Of a stretch of DNA of 64,000 nt, positions 17,586-26,465 are shown in pieces. A model generated the notes under the pieces. That model did no database searches and was not told the origin of the DNA. It saw nothing but the letters and a program-made list of their open reading frames with translations. Position 1 is the stretch's first letter. Each line of letters begins with the position of its first letter. Made by a program: the position numbers and the translations under genes. Source of the stretch: Intestinimonas butyriciproducens (GTDB taxonomy: Bacteria; Bacillota; Clostridia; Oscillospirales; Oscillospiraceae); the NCBI RefSeq assembly GCF_004154955.1, contig NZ_CP011524.1, positions 1,240,001 to 1,304,000 of the forward strand, in the 5' to 3' direction.

Positions 17586-18767
17586 ATGGATTTTCAGACC
17601 ATCAAAGCCCGGGACGACCAATATGTCCTCAACACCTATGCCCGCTTCCCGGTAGACGTCGACCATGGCAAGAACGCTACGCTCTATAGTGCGGAGGGCA
17701 GGGAGTATATCGACTTCACCTCCGGCATCGGGGTGAACTCTATCGGCTGCGCCAACCCCAAATGGGTGGACGCCATCGCCGTCCAGGCCGCCAGGCTGGG
17801 GCATATGTCCAATCTCTTCTATACCCAGCCCTGCGGCCAGCTGGCCGAACAGCTCTGCCGCCGGGCCGGCATGTCGGCGGCCTTTTTCGCCAATTCCGGC
17901 GCGGAATCCAACGAGGGCCTCATCAAGCTGGCCCGGAAATATTCCTTCGACAAGTACGGGAAGGGGAGAGGGACCATCCTCACCCTGAAAAATTCTTTCC
18001 ATGGCCGCACCGTCACCACTCTGTCGGCCACTGGCCAGGATGTATTCCATAACTATTTCTTCCCGTTCACCGATGGGTTCCGTTTTGCCGAGCCCACCAT
18101 GGATGGGATCGCCGAGGTCTCCGGCCACGACGTCTGCGCGGTCATGCTGGAGCTGATCCAGGGGGAGAGCGGCGTCTATCCGCTGGACCAGGGCTTTGTC
18201 CACGATCTGGCAGTCCTCTGTGCCGAGCGGGACTGGCTGCTGCTGGTGGACGAGGTCCAGACGGGGATCGGGCGCACCGGCACTCTGTTCTGTTATCAGC
18301 AGTACGGTATTCTGCCCGATGCGGTGTCCTTTGCCAAGGGCATTGCAGGGGGGCTGCCCTTCGGCGGCTTTCTGGTCAGCGAGAAGTGCCGCAGCGTTCT
18401 TACGCCGGGCACCCATGCCACCACCTTCGGCGGCAACCCCGTCTGCGCCGCCGCCGCGCTGGCGACGCTGCAAATTCTCAGCGAGGATGTGATGGGGGAG
18501 ATCACCGACAAGGGAAATTATCTGCGGGGGGCCATTGAATCCTTGGAGCTGCCGTGTCTGGGGAAGACAAGGGGACTGGGACTGATGATCGGTATCGAGG
18601 TGAAGCCCGGCCGGACCAACCGGGACGTGGCGGTGCAGCTCATGGAAAACGGGCTTCTGGTGCTGACGGCGGGCCCCGCCCTTCGCCTGCTACCGCCGCT
18701 CACCATCACCAAGGACGAAATGGACAAGGGCCTTGCCATCATGAAGCAGACGCTGGGGGGAATGTAA
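17586..18767 (+). CDS. argD: acetylornithine aminotransferase
   Basis: A class III PLP aminotransferase of 393 residues converting N-acetylglutamate semialdehyde to N-acetylornithine with glutamate. The PLP lysine is in SFAKGIAGGLPFGG, the cofactor Asp in LLLVDEVQTGIGRTG, and FFANSGAESNEG binds phosphate. argF starts one base after its stop. It may also serve lysine synthesis as succinyl-DAP aminotransferase, as in other bacteria. Confidence 0.95.
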   Translation: MDFQTIKARDDQYVLNTYARFPVDVDHGKNATLYSAEGREYIDFTSGIGVNSIGCANPKWVDAIAVQAARLGHMSNLFYTQPCGQLAEQLCRRAGMSAAFFANSGAESNEGLIKLARKYSFDKYGKGRGTILTLKNSFHGRTVTTLSATGQDVFHNYFFPFTDGFRFAEPTMDGIAEVSGHDVCAVMLELIQGESGVYPLDQGFVHDLAVLCAERDWLLLVDEVQTGIGRTGTLFCYQQYGILPDAVSFAKGIAGGLPFGGFLVSEKCRSVLTPGTHATTFGGNPVCAAAALATLQILSEDVMGEITDKGNYLRGAIESLELPCLGKTRGLGLMIGIEVKPGRTNRDVAVQLMENGLLVLTAGPALRLLPPLTITKDEMDKGLAIMKQTLGGM

Positions 18768-18768
18768 G

Positions 18769-19689
18769 ATGCAGAAAGGCCTTTTGAAGCTGCTGGACCT
18801 CACCCGGGAGGATATCACTAGGATTCTCAATGTGGGCGACCAGATGAAGTACAACCAGAAGCATGGCCTCACCCACAACTATCTCCAGGGCAAGACGCTG
18901 GCCATGATCTTTGAGAAGAATTCCACCCGCACCCGGGTCTCCTTCGAGACCGGCATGTATCAGTTGGGGGGACACGCCCTTTTCCTCTCCGGCAAGGAGA
19001 GCCAGATTGGCCGTGGGGAGCCCATCGAGGACACCGCGCGGGTCCTGTCCCGGTACTGTGACGGCATCATGATCCGCACCTATGGCCAGGACGAGGTGGA
19101 GGAGCTGGCAAAATACGCCTCCATTCCCGTCATTAACGGACTGACGGACTTCGCCCATCCCTGCCAGGTCCTGGCCGATCTCATGACCGTCCGGGAGCGG
19201 ATGACCCGCCTGGAAGGGCTGAAGCTCTGCTTTGTCGGCGACGGCAACAACATGGCCAACTCCCTGATTGTGGGCGGCCTCAAATGCGGCATGGACGTGT
19301 CCGTGGCCTGCCCGGAGGGCTATGATCCCGATGCCAAGGTGCTGGACTTTGCAAAGACGGTCACCGACGCCAAGTTTACCCTCTGCCGGGACCCCGGGGA
19401 GGCCGCGGAGGGCGCCGATGTGATCATCACCGATGTGTGGGCCTCCATGGGGCAGGAGGAGGAGCGTGAGAAGCGCCGGTTGGCCTTTGAGGGGATCTAT
19501 CAGGTCAACGCGGAGCTGATGAAGGCGGCACACCCCGGGGCCATGGTGCAGCACTGCCTGCCCGCCCACCGCGGAGAGGAGATCACCGCCGAGGTATTCG
19601 AAGCCCACGCAGATGAGATTTTTGACGAGGCGGAGAACCGCCTCCATGCCCAGAAGGCGGTCATGTATCTGCTCATGGGTGAGCAGTGA
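18769..19689 (+). CDS. argF: ornithine carbamoyltransferase
   Basis: ArgF makes citrulline from ornithine and carbamoyl phosphate. It shows the carbamoyl-phosphate motif STRTRVSFE, the HPCQ motif (AHPCQVLAD) and HCLPAHRGEE with the ornithine-site cysteine. Length 306 is normal. It closes the operon, and a strong terminator begins 11 bases after the stop. Confidence 0.97.
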   Translation: MQKGLLKLLDLTREDITRILNVGDQMKYNQKHGLTHNYLQGKTLAMIFEKNSTRTRVSFETGMYQLGGHALFLSGKESQIGRGEPIEDTARVLSRYCDGIMIRTYGQDEVEELAKYASIPVINGLTDFAHPCQVLADLMTVRERMTRLEGLKLCFVGDGNNMANSLIVGGLKCGMDVSVACPEGYDPDAKVLDFAKTVTDAKFTLCRDPGEAAEGADVIITDVWASMGQEEEREKRRLAFEGIYQVNAELMKAAHPGAMVQHCLPAHRGEEITAEVFEAHADEIFDEAENRLHAQKAVMYLLMGEQ

Positions 19690-19700
19690 GCGGTATCAAG

Positions 19701-19743
19701 GATAAAAAATCGCCCCGTCCAGCGGACGGGGCGATTTTTTATC
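19701..19743. terminator. intrinsic terminator of the arginine operon, probably bidirectional
   Basis: A perfect 20-base stem (19701-19720 with 19724-19743) has loop AGC. The stem reads A-rich then GC-rich, and ends in TTTTTT on both strands, so it can stop argF transcription and also reads from the ireB side. Confidence 0.92.
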
Positions 19744-19910
19744 CTCACAAGGAAGCCGAACGCAGAGACTTTGCCGGCAAAGTCCGAAGGGCGGCACGGC
19801 GGGAAAGAAAACCTTCCCCTCACGCACAGGCAAAGCCCAAGGCCTGTTTGTATATTGCAATAGGTCCGGTGGCAAGGGAACTCGGCCTGTCGGCAATGTT
19901 CAGACAAGCC
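19744..19910. other. non-coding stretch with an 18-base palindrome
   Basis: No convincing gene lies between the argF terminator and ireB. GACTTTGCCGGCAAAGTC at 19767-19784 is a perfect 18-base palindrome. A minus-strand frame here (19696-19896) runs through the terminator and has no recognisable features. Confidence 0.4.
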
Positions 19911-20165
19911 CTAATCGGCCAAGTACTTCTTCACCAGCTCTTGCAGCAACTCATCCCGGTCCAGCCGGCGGATGAGGGAGCGGGCGTTGTTGTAGTTGGT
20001 GATATAGGTGGGGTCTTCGGAGAGGATATATCCGACGATCTGATTGATGGGGTTATACCCCTTCTCCTGGAGCGAGTTGTACACAGAGGTCAGAATGGCC
20101 TTGATCTCGTCGCCCTTGTCCTCGTTCAGATTGAATTTGCGCGTAAAATCCATTTGCTGGTTCAC
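19911..20165 (-). CDS. ireB: IreB family regulatory phosphoprotein
   Basis: A small soluble protein (84 residues) of the former DUF965 family. In Enterococcus, IreB is phosphorylated by the PASTA kinase IreK and affects cephalosporin tolerance. [22 protein letters not shown] and [13 protein letters not shown] are the family core. It starts with GTG at 20165, seven bases after a perfect AGGAGGTG. It stands alone here, convergent to argF. Confidence 0.92.
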   Translation of the reverse strand: MNQQMDFTRKFNLNEDKGDEIKAILTSVYNSLQEKGYNPINQIVGYILSEDPTYITNYNNARSLIRRLDRDELLQELVKKYLAD

Positions 20166-20336
20166 GTCGGTACACCTCCTGGGGCACTGCCCGTTACTGT
20201 TACCAATTGTAGCTGAAATTACGCATGGTGTAAAGGGGAGAAGAAGAAAATTTATGTTTAATTAAGGACTCCCCGGCGCATGCGTCGGGGCACTGGAGGA
20301 ATTTGTACAAATGAAAAAATGAAAAAGAGGTCCGGA

Positions 20337-22733
20337 TCAGCGAAGAACGGCGCCCAGTTCCTTTTGCAGCAGCTCCAGCACGCTCTTTACGTCCTCGTCG
20401 GCCTCGGCGGCGGTGAGGCTGCGCTCATCGGAGCGGAGAGTCAGGTTAAACGCCACGCTCTTTTTGCCCGCGGGGATGGGAGCGCCGGTGTAGATGTCGA
20501 AGAGCTCTACTTCCTTGAGCAGGCCCCTGGCGCCCCGGCTGATGCAGTTTTCCAGGGTGGCCACGGGGATAGAGGCGTCACAGACCACGGCGATGTCCCG
20601 GGCTACGCTGGGGAACTTGGGCAGGGGGACATACTCCGGCTCGGGCCCCTGGAAGCGCATGAGGGCCTCGAAGGAGAGCTCGGCGCAGTAGAGCGCGGTG
20701 TCCACGCCATAATTGGCGCATACGGTGGGATGGATCTGCCCCAGGACGCCGATCTGCTCCCCGCCGACACAGACGGTGGCACAGCGGCCTGGATGGTAGG
20801 AGGCGTTGTCGCGGCAGGCTTGGTAGGATACGCCCCCAACCCGTATGCTGTGGAGCAGAGCCTCCACCACGCCCTTGAGACCGAAAAAGTCTATGTCCCC
20901 ATAAGCGCCCAGCGAGAGTACCTTGGGCTCGTCGGCAAGGCCGTCGGCCCTGGGGAGATAGATCCTGCCCAGCTCATAGAGCCGCGCGCTCTTGTTGCGG
21001 AAATTATAGTTGCGGGCCAGAATTTCCAGCATGGAGGGCAGAGTGGTGGTGCGCATGATGGAAGTGTCCTCTCCAAGGGGGTTGAGGATTTTCAGGCTGC
21101 GGCGGCGGGGATCTTCCGGCGCCCAGCCGATCTTGTCATAATAGGTCGGAGAGATGAAAGAGTAGGTGATGATTTCGTCGTAGCCGGCGCTGCGGCAGGT
21201 CTGTCCCAGGCGCCGCTCCAGGCGCTGCGCGGGGGAATAGCCGCCCTGGGTGGTGGTTCCGCGCATCAGGGTGACGGGAATGCGGTTGTAGCCATGGAAG
21301 CGGGCCACCTCCTCGGCCAAGTCGGCCATGGTCAGCACGTCCCCACGCCAGGACGGGACGGTGATGCGGTCTCCTTCCACCTGGAAATCCAGCTTGCGGA
21401 GGATGGAGGCCATCTCTTCGCCGGAGACGTCGGTACCCAGCAGGTCGTTGATCTTTTCCGGCTCCAGATCCAGAACGGTGGGCTGAGGAACGTGATTGAG
21501 AATGTCGATGACGCCATCCACCACTTCGCCGGCCCCCAGGAGCTCTACCAGCTCGCAGGCGCGATTTACGGCGGGGAGGGTGTTCATGGGGTCCAGACCC
21601 TTCTCGTACTTGGCGGAGGCCTCCGTGCGCATACCCAAGGACAAGGCGGTGCGGCGGATGGTAGTGCCGTCGAAGTTGGCCGACTCAAAGACCACATCCA
21701 CGGTGTCGTCTACAATTTCGCTGTTCAGACCGCCCATGATGCCAGCCAATCCCACAGCCCTGTGTGCGTCGGCGATGACCAGCATGCTGGGATTGAGCTT
21801 GCGGGGGGTTCCGTCCAGGGTGGTGAGAGTCTCGCCGTCTTTTGCACGGCGGACGATGATCCTTCCGCCCTTTACATAGCGGTAGTCAAAGGCGTGCATG
21901 GGCTGGCCATACTCCAGCATGACGTAGTTGGTGATGTCCACGATGTTGTTGATGGGACGCACGCCCATGGCCCGCAGCCGCTGGCGCATCCACAGGGGGG
22001 AGGGGCCGATCTTTACGTTGCGTACCATCCGGGCGGTGTACCGGGGGCACAGGTCCGCATCGGGAGTCTCCACGTCCAGCAAGTCGCGGAGGGCGCCGGG
22101 CCCGCCGCCCTTCACCTCCGGCGTATGGAGGGTGAGGGGGGTGCCGAAGGTGGCGGCCGCCTCCCGCGCCAGACCGATGACGGAGAGGCAGTCGGGACGG
22201 TTGGGGGTGATCTCAAACTCCACTACGTGGTCGTGATAGCCGATGGCCGCCCGAAGATCGTCGCCGGGGCGGAGGTCCCTGGCGCTCAGGTCGGGGTCGC
22301 TATTTAAAATGAAGATGCCGTCCACGATGCTCAGGGGCCAGTCATGGTCGGTCATGCCCAGCTCCTTGTAGGAGCAGAGCATGCCCACAGAGGCCTCTCC
22401 GCGGAGCGTTCCTGCGGTGATGTGGACTCCGCCGGGGAGGGTGGAGCCGTCCTTGGCCACGGGCACCAAGTCGCCCTCCCGGACGTTCTGTGCGCCGGTG
22501 ACGATCTGTATCGGGGCGGCCCCGCCGATGTCCACCTGACAGATCCACATGTGGTCGGAATTGGGGTGACGGATCAGGGAGAGAACCTTGCCCACCACTA
22601 CGTTTTCGATCTCGGCGCCCTCCACCTCGGTGATCTCCACCTTGGAGCCGGAGAGTGTCATGGCCTCGGCAAAGTCGCGGTCGGGGGCCGAGACGGGGGT
22701 GAATTCGTTCAGCCATTCACGGGATAATTTCAT
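20337..22733 (-). CDS. pheT: phenylalanine-tRNA ligase beta subunit
   Basis: The 798-residue PheT carries the tRNA-binding OB domain (residues about 40-150, LIRHPNSDHMWICQVDIGG), B3/B4 editing domain, B5 domain, a catalytic-like core and the C-terminal anticodon-binding domain (FPSVARDIAVV, NLTLRSDERSLT). It forms an alpha2-beta2 enzyme with PheS. It is 76 bases downstream of pheS and shares its T-box control. A GC-rich hairpin near 20270-20295 may end transcription. Confidence 0.97.
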   Translation of the reverse strand: MKLSREWLNEFTPVSAPDRDFAEAMTLSGSKVEITEVEGAEIENVVVGKVLSLIRHPNSDHMWICQVDIGGAAPIQIVTGAQNVREGDLVPVAKDGSTLPGGVHITAGTLRGEASVGMLCSYKELGMTDHDWPLSIVDGIFILNSDPDLSARDLRPGDDLRAAIGYHDHVVEFEITPNRPDCLSVIGLAREAAATFGTPLTLHTPEVKGGGPGALRDLLDVETPDADLCPRYTARMVRNVKIGPSPLWMRQRLRAMGVRPINNIVDITNYVMLEYGQPMHAFDYRYVKGGRIIVRRAKDGETLTTLDGTPRKLNPSMLVIADAHRAVGLAGIMGGLNSEIVDDTVDVVFESANFDGTTIRRTALSLGMRTEASAKYEKGLDPMNTLPAVNRACELVELLGAGEVVDGVIDILNHVPQPTVLDLEPEKINDLLGTDVSGEEMASILRKLDFQVEGDRITVPSWRGDVLTMADLAEEVARFHGYNRIPVTLMRGTTTQGGYSPAQRLERRLGQTCRSAGYDEIITYSFISPTYYDKIGWAPEDPRRRSLKILNPLGEDTSIMRTTTLPSMLEILARNYNFRNKSARLYELGRIYLPRADGLADEPKVLSLGAYGDIDFFGLKGVVEALLHSIRVGGVSYQACRDNASYHPGRCATVCVGGEQIGVLGQIHPTVCANYGVDTALYCAELSFEALMRFQGPEPEYVPLPKFPSVARDIAVVCDASIPVATLENCISRGARGLLKEVELFDIYTGAPIPAGKKSVAFNLTLRSDERSLTAAEADEDVKSVLELLQKELGAVLR

Positions 22734-22809
22734 ATGTCAAAACTCCTTGCTTATCGTCCATAGTCGCAGAGCGGACCGGATGTAGGTCCGCCGCGCCGGC
22801 CTCGGTATC

Positions 22810-23835
22810 TCAGAATTGCTCCAGGAAGCGCACATCATTTTCGAAGATGAGCCGCATGTCGGCGATCTTGAACTGCCGCAGGGCCAGCCGCTCCAGACCC
22901 ATGCCGAAGGCCCAGCCGCTGTAGACCTCGGGATCGATACCGGCCATCTCCAGCACTCTGGGATGGACCATGCCGGCGCCCAGCACTTCGATCCAGCCCT
23001 CGCCCTTGCAGGTGGGGCAGCCGGCACCGCCGCACTTGTGGCACTGCACGTCCATCTCGCAGGAGGGCTCGGTGAAGGGGAAGTGGTGGGGGCGGAAACG
23101 GGTGACGGTGCCCTCTCCGTAGAGCTGCTCCATCACAGTGTTGAGCGTCCCCTTTAGGTCGGCCATGGTGACGCCCTTGTCAATGACCATGCCCTCCACT
23201 TGATGGAACATGGGGGAGTGAGTGGCGTCCACCTCGTCCTTCCGGTAGACGCGGCCGGGGGCGATGATGCGGATGGGCAGGGGCATGGTCTCCATAGCCC
23301 GCACCTGCATGGGAGAGGTCTGGGAGCGGAGCATCACCCGGCTGTCCTGATCAAAGTAGAAGGTGTCAGACCAGTCGCGGGAGGGATGCCCTTCAGGTGC
23401 GTTGAGCTTGTCAAAGTTATATTCTGCCAGCTCCACCTCGGGGCCGTCCAGCACTTGGAAGCCCATGCCCACGAAGATATCCTTGATCTCGTCCAGGGCG
23501 ATATACATGGGGTGGCGGTGGCCCAGCTCCACAGGCTTGCCGGGGATGGTCACGTCCACCTGCTCCAGCTCCAGCCGGGCGTCCAGGGCGGCCTTCTCGA
23601 TCCGCTTCTGCTCCTGCTCCAGGGCGGTGGTCAGGGCCTCACGCACTTCGTTGGCGAGCTGACCGATAATGGGCCGCTCCTCGGCGGACAGGCCGCCCAT
23701 CTGCTTGAGGACGGCGGTGAGCGCACCCTTCTTCCCCAGGTATTTGACCCGCAGCGCATCCAAGTCTTGGGCCGTCTTGGTCTCGGAGAGGGCCGCAAGG
23801 GCCTCGCGCCTGATCTGTTCCAGTTTTTCCTTCAT
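22810..23835 (-). CDS. pheS: phenylalanine-tRNA ligase alpha subunit
   Basis: PheS holds the class II active site that charges tRNA-Phe. Motif 2 (FRPHHFPFTEPSCEMDV) and motif 3 (GWAFGMGLERLALRQF) are present, with an N-terminal coiled coil for tRNA. The ATG at 23835 gives MKEKLEQIR and 341 residues, the usual length, with AGGAG ten bases upstream. The frame is open further upstream only because it crosses the T-box leader. Confidence 0.97.
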   Translation of the reverse strand: MKEKLEQIRREALAALSETKTAQDLDALRVKYLGKKGALTAVLKQMGGLSAEERPIIGQLANEVREALTTALEQEQKRIEKAALDARLELEQVDVTIPGKPVELGHRHPMYIALDEIKDIFVGMGFQVLDGPEVELAEYNFDKLNAPEGHPSRDWSDTFYFDQDSRVMLRSQTSPMQVRAMETMPLPIRIIAPGRVYRKDEVDATHSPMFHQVEGMVIDKGVTMADLKGTLNTVMEQLYGEGTVTRFRPHHFPFTEPSCEMDVQCHKCGGAGCPTCKGEGWIEVLGAGMVHPRVLEMAGIDPEVYSGWAFGMGLERLALRQFKIADMRLIFENDVRFLEQF

Positions 23836-23867
23836 AAAATCGCAGCTCCTTTGCGTATTTTCACAAT

Positions 23868-24106
23868 AAAAAAGGCCCCTCATCCCATACAAGGGACGAA
23901 AGGCAAACCTTCCGCGGTACCACCCACGATTCGCACCGCACCCGGCGCGCACTCAACCCCCTCTAACGGCGGGCAGCCGTCCACGTCTTTCCCCGCAGCC
24001 GCTCCCGGGCGAACCAAGCGCAGCGTCCGCAGTCTGGCTCTCAGCCGGTGACCAGACCTCTCTTGGCGGCGGTTTGACGCTATTTTCCCGTTCCTCGCGT
24101 TTACAA
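23868..24106 (-). promoter_or_regulatory. T-box leader controlling pheST
   Basis: The minus-strand leader contains the T-box core GGGTGGTACCGCG (23913-23925), whose bulge pairs with the CCA end of uncharged tRNA. Downstream is an intrinsic terminator (23868-23898: CGTCCC..GGGATGAGGGGCC then TTTTTT). Upstream stem I includes an AGAGA motif and a TTC at 24011-24013 that would serve as a phenylalanine specifier. Uncharged tRNA-Phe should stabilise the antiterminator and switch on pheST. The specifier assignment is inference; the T-box core and terminator are seen directly. Confidence 0.9.
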
Positions 24107-24112
24107 TTGTCT

Positions 24113-24141
24113 TTTATATCACATTGGCGGGAAAATTGCAA
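24113..24141 (-). promoter_or_regulatory. pheST promoter
   Basis: On the minus strand, TTGCAA (24136-24141) and TATAAA (24113-24118) are 17 bases apart. Transcription would start near 24106, giving a leader of about 270 bases that holds the T-box. Confidence 0.75.
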
Positions 24142-24161
24142 GATGGTTTTTCATACGGAGT

Positions 24162-24190
24162 TAGACAAATACGCGTCCGAGTGGTACAAT
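24162..24190 (+). promoter_or_regulatory. nnr operon promoter
   Basis: TAGACA (24162-24167) and TACAAT (24185-24190) are 17 bases apart, with TGG before the -10. It is divergent from the pheST promoter, with the two -35 elements about 20 bases apart. Confidence 0.65.
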
Positions 24191-24271
24191 GTCAGGCAAC
24201 GGGGAGCGCGCCGCCCCGACCGGAGGGCGCTGCCTGTGCAAGAAAAGAACGCTGACTGAGGAGATATGGCT

Positions 24272-25807
24272 ATGCTGATCGCAACCGCCGCGCAGATGAG
24301 AGAGATCGACCGCGCGGCCATTCAGGACCGAGGGATCTGTTCCACACTGCTGATGGAGAACGCCGCAAAGGCCGTGGCCGAGGCATGCATCTCTCTGGTG
24401 AATCGGAGGCGGGGGGGCCGGGCCGCTGTTTTTTGCGGGCCGGGAAACAATGGAGGGGACGGCGTGGCCGCGGCCCGATTCCTGATGGAGGCCGGGCTGG
24501 AGGTCCGGGCCTTTCTGGTGGGAAAGCGGGAGAAGATGACCCCTGACTGCCGGGAGATGGAGAGTCGTCTCCGGAAGGCGGGCGGCGCGCTGGAGGACTT
24601 TGCGCCGGACGCCGCCTTTGCCTCCTGGTGTCTGGAGTGCGACGTGATGGTGGACGCTCTGTTCGGTATCGGGCTCAATACGCCTCTCTGGGGAAACCCC
24701 TACACCGCCGTGCAGATGATGAACACCTGCCCTGTGCCCGTGGTGGCGGTGGACATTGCCAGCGGGGTGGAGGCCGACACGGGGCGGATCCTCGGGGTCG
24801 CCGTGGAAGCCGACGAGACCGTTACTTTTACCTGCCCGAAGGCGGGGCATGTTTTGGGGCAGGGGGGATTGTGCTGCGGACGTCTGACTGTGGCGGACAT
24901 CGGCATCCCCGCCGGGCTGATCCGGGGGCTGGACGAGACGCTCCGGGCCGTGGGGCCCGGCGACATCCATCTGCCCCGCCGGGCAAGGGACTCCTACAAG
25001 GGAGACTACGGAAAGGTTTACATTCTGGGGGGCAGCGTGGGGTACAGTGGCGCCCCTGTGTTCGCGGCGCGGGCGGCGGTGCGCACCGGCGCGGGGCTGG
25101 TGTCCCTGGGCGTACCCGCCCCTCTCTGGCCCATTGCGGCCGCCAAACTGGACGAGGCCATGGCCCACCCCCTCCCATCCGGGAAAGAGGGAATGCTCTC
25201 TCTGGAGGCGACGGAGGAGACCCTCAGACGTCTGGATACCTGCGATGTGTGTCTCATCGGTCCGGGACTGGGGCGGGGGAACGGCGTGGCCTCGGTGGTG
25301 CGGCATATCCTCAGGAGTACCCATCTGCCGGTGGTGCTGGACGCCGACGGCATAAACGCTCTGGAGGGACATATAGATGTGTTGGATGCCCGCGGCGGCA
25401 GCTTCACGGTGCTCACGCCCCACGACGGAGAATTTGTCCGCATCGGCGGAGATCTTTCCGGCGGGGACCGGCTGGCGGCGGCCAGGTCGTTCGCCGCGGA
25501 GCACGGCTGCGCGCTGGTGCTCAAGGGACACCGTACCATCGCGGCCTTCCCCGACGGCACGGCTTATATCAACACCACGGGAAATCCGGGCATGGCCAAG
25601 GGGGGCAGCGGCGACATACTGGGGGGAATCATCATCTCTCTGCTGGGGCAGGGGCTGACGGCCCGGGAGGCGATCCCCATGGCGGTATGCCTCCACGGCA
25701 TGGCGGGTGACCTGTGCGCCCGGGAGCTGGGGGAGTATGGTATGACGCCCAGCGATATGATCGAGCGGCTGCCTCTGGTCATGAAGACCTTTGAGCGCCG
25801 GTCCTGA
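24272..25807 (+). CDS. nnr: bifunctional NAD(P)H-hydrate epimerase / ADP-dependent dehydratase
   Basis: This metabolite-repair enzyme restores damaged NAD(P)H hydrates. Residues 1 to about 215 are the NnrE epimerase (CGPGNNGGDG, VDALFGIGL, VDIASGVEADTG). From about 225 on is the NnrD dehydratase of the ribokinase-like fold (YILGGSVGYSGAP, GPGLGRGNG, VLDADGINAL, NPGMAKGGSGDILGG). ATG 24272 is preferred to ATG 24266 because GAGGAG sits eight bases before it. The 511-residue fused form is normal in bacteria. It heads a small operon with a lipoprotein gene and alr. Confidence 0.95.
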   Translation: MLIATAAQMREIDRAAIQDRGICSTLLMENAAKAVAEACISLVNRRRGGRAAVFCGPGNNGGDGVAAARFLMEAGLEVRAFLVGKREKMTPDCREMESRLRKAGGALEDFAPDAAFASWCLECDVMVDALFGIGLNTPLWGNPYTAVQMMNTCPVPVVAVDIASGVEADTGRILGVAVEADETVTFTCPKAGHVLGQGGLCCGRLTVADIGIPAGLIRGLDETLRAVGPGDIHLPRRARDSYKGDYGKVYILGGSVGYSGAPVFAARAAVRTGAGLVSLGVPAPLWPIAAAKLDEAMAHPLPSGKEGMLSLEATEETLRRLDTCDVCLIGPGLGRGNGVASVVRHILRSTHLPVVLDADGINALEGHIDVLDARGGSFTVLTPHDGEFVRIGGDLSGGDRLAAARSFAAEHGCALVLKGHRTIAAFPDGTAYINTTGNPGMAKGGSGDILGGIIISLLGQGLTAREAIPMAVCLHGMAGDLCARELGEYGMTPSDMIERLPLVMKTFERRS

Positions 25808-25846
25808 GGCATCCCGCAGGTCAAAACGATTCAGGAGGAGAAAAAA

Positions 25847-26449
25847 GTGCGCAAGAGAACTGTGTGCGCACTAATGATGACCCTGTGCCTGCTGGCCGCC
25901 TGCGGCGGAGAAGCGGGAACAGGCAACAACACCGATGAATTGGCGCTGGACATCCGGGCAGACTACCTCTCTATGTCCGGCTGTACCGCCCGGATGGACG
26001 TCACCGCAGACTATGGGGAAAGAGTCTACACATATACCCTGGACCTCAGCTATCAGAAGGACGGGGACACCACGCTTGCGGTAGTCGCGCCTGAGGAAGT
26101 GGCGGGTGTGACCGCGCGGCTGAGCGGGGAGGAGACCTTCTTGGAGTTCGACGGCGTGAGCCTGGAGACAGGGCCGCTGGACGATACCGGGCTCTCTCCG
26201 CTCAGCGCGGCTCCGGCCCTGCTCCGCTGTGCCAGGGAGGGCTTCATTGCGGAGAGCGCCCTGGAGACGGTGGGAGAGAGCGAGTGCCTCAAAGTGGTCT
26301 GCCGAGACCCGGAGGTACAGCCCGGCACGGGAACAGAGGTCTCCCTGTGGTTCGATGCGGGCACCCATGCCCTGAAACAAGGGGAGATCCTCTCAGACGG
26401 GGCCCGGATCGTGGCCTGTATTTTTACACAATTCAGCATGACGACATAA
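25847..26449 (+). CDS. lipoprotein, possibly YdcC/LolA-like
   Basis: A 200-residue exported lipoprotein. The signal peptide ends in lipobox LLAAC (Cys about residue 19), so the mature protein is lipid-anchored outside the membrane. The body alternates short beta strands (CTARMDVTADYGERVYTYTLDLSYQ) like the LolA-fold lipoprotein YdcC, which precedes alr in Bacillus. That assignment rests mostly on position and pattern. It starts with GTG after AGGAGG and is 16 bases upstream of alr. Confidence 0.7.
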   Translation: MRKRTVCALMMTLCLLAACGGEAGTGNNTDELALDIRADYLSMSGCTARMDVTADYGERVYTYTLDLSYQKDGDTTLAVVAPEEVAGVTARLSGEETFLEFDGVSLETGPLDDTGLSPLSAAPALLRCAREGFIAESALETVGESECLKVVCRDPEVQPGTGTEVSLWFDAGTHALKQGEILSDGARIVACIFTQFSMTT

Positions 26450-26465
26450 GAAAGAGGCCAGAGAA

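Noticed and set aside
15084-18473. 1129-codon minus-strand frame across argC-argD
   Set aside because: It is a reflection of GC-rich coding in argJ, argB and argD; it has no family features and runs against a clear operon.
19696-19896. Minus-strand ORF downstream of ireB
   Set aside because: Runs through the arginine operon terminator and lacks a ribosome site or recognisable features.
20280-22307. 675-codon + strand frame opposite pheT
   Set aside because: PheT motifs on the minus strand are unmistakable; the + frame has none.
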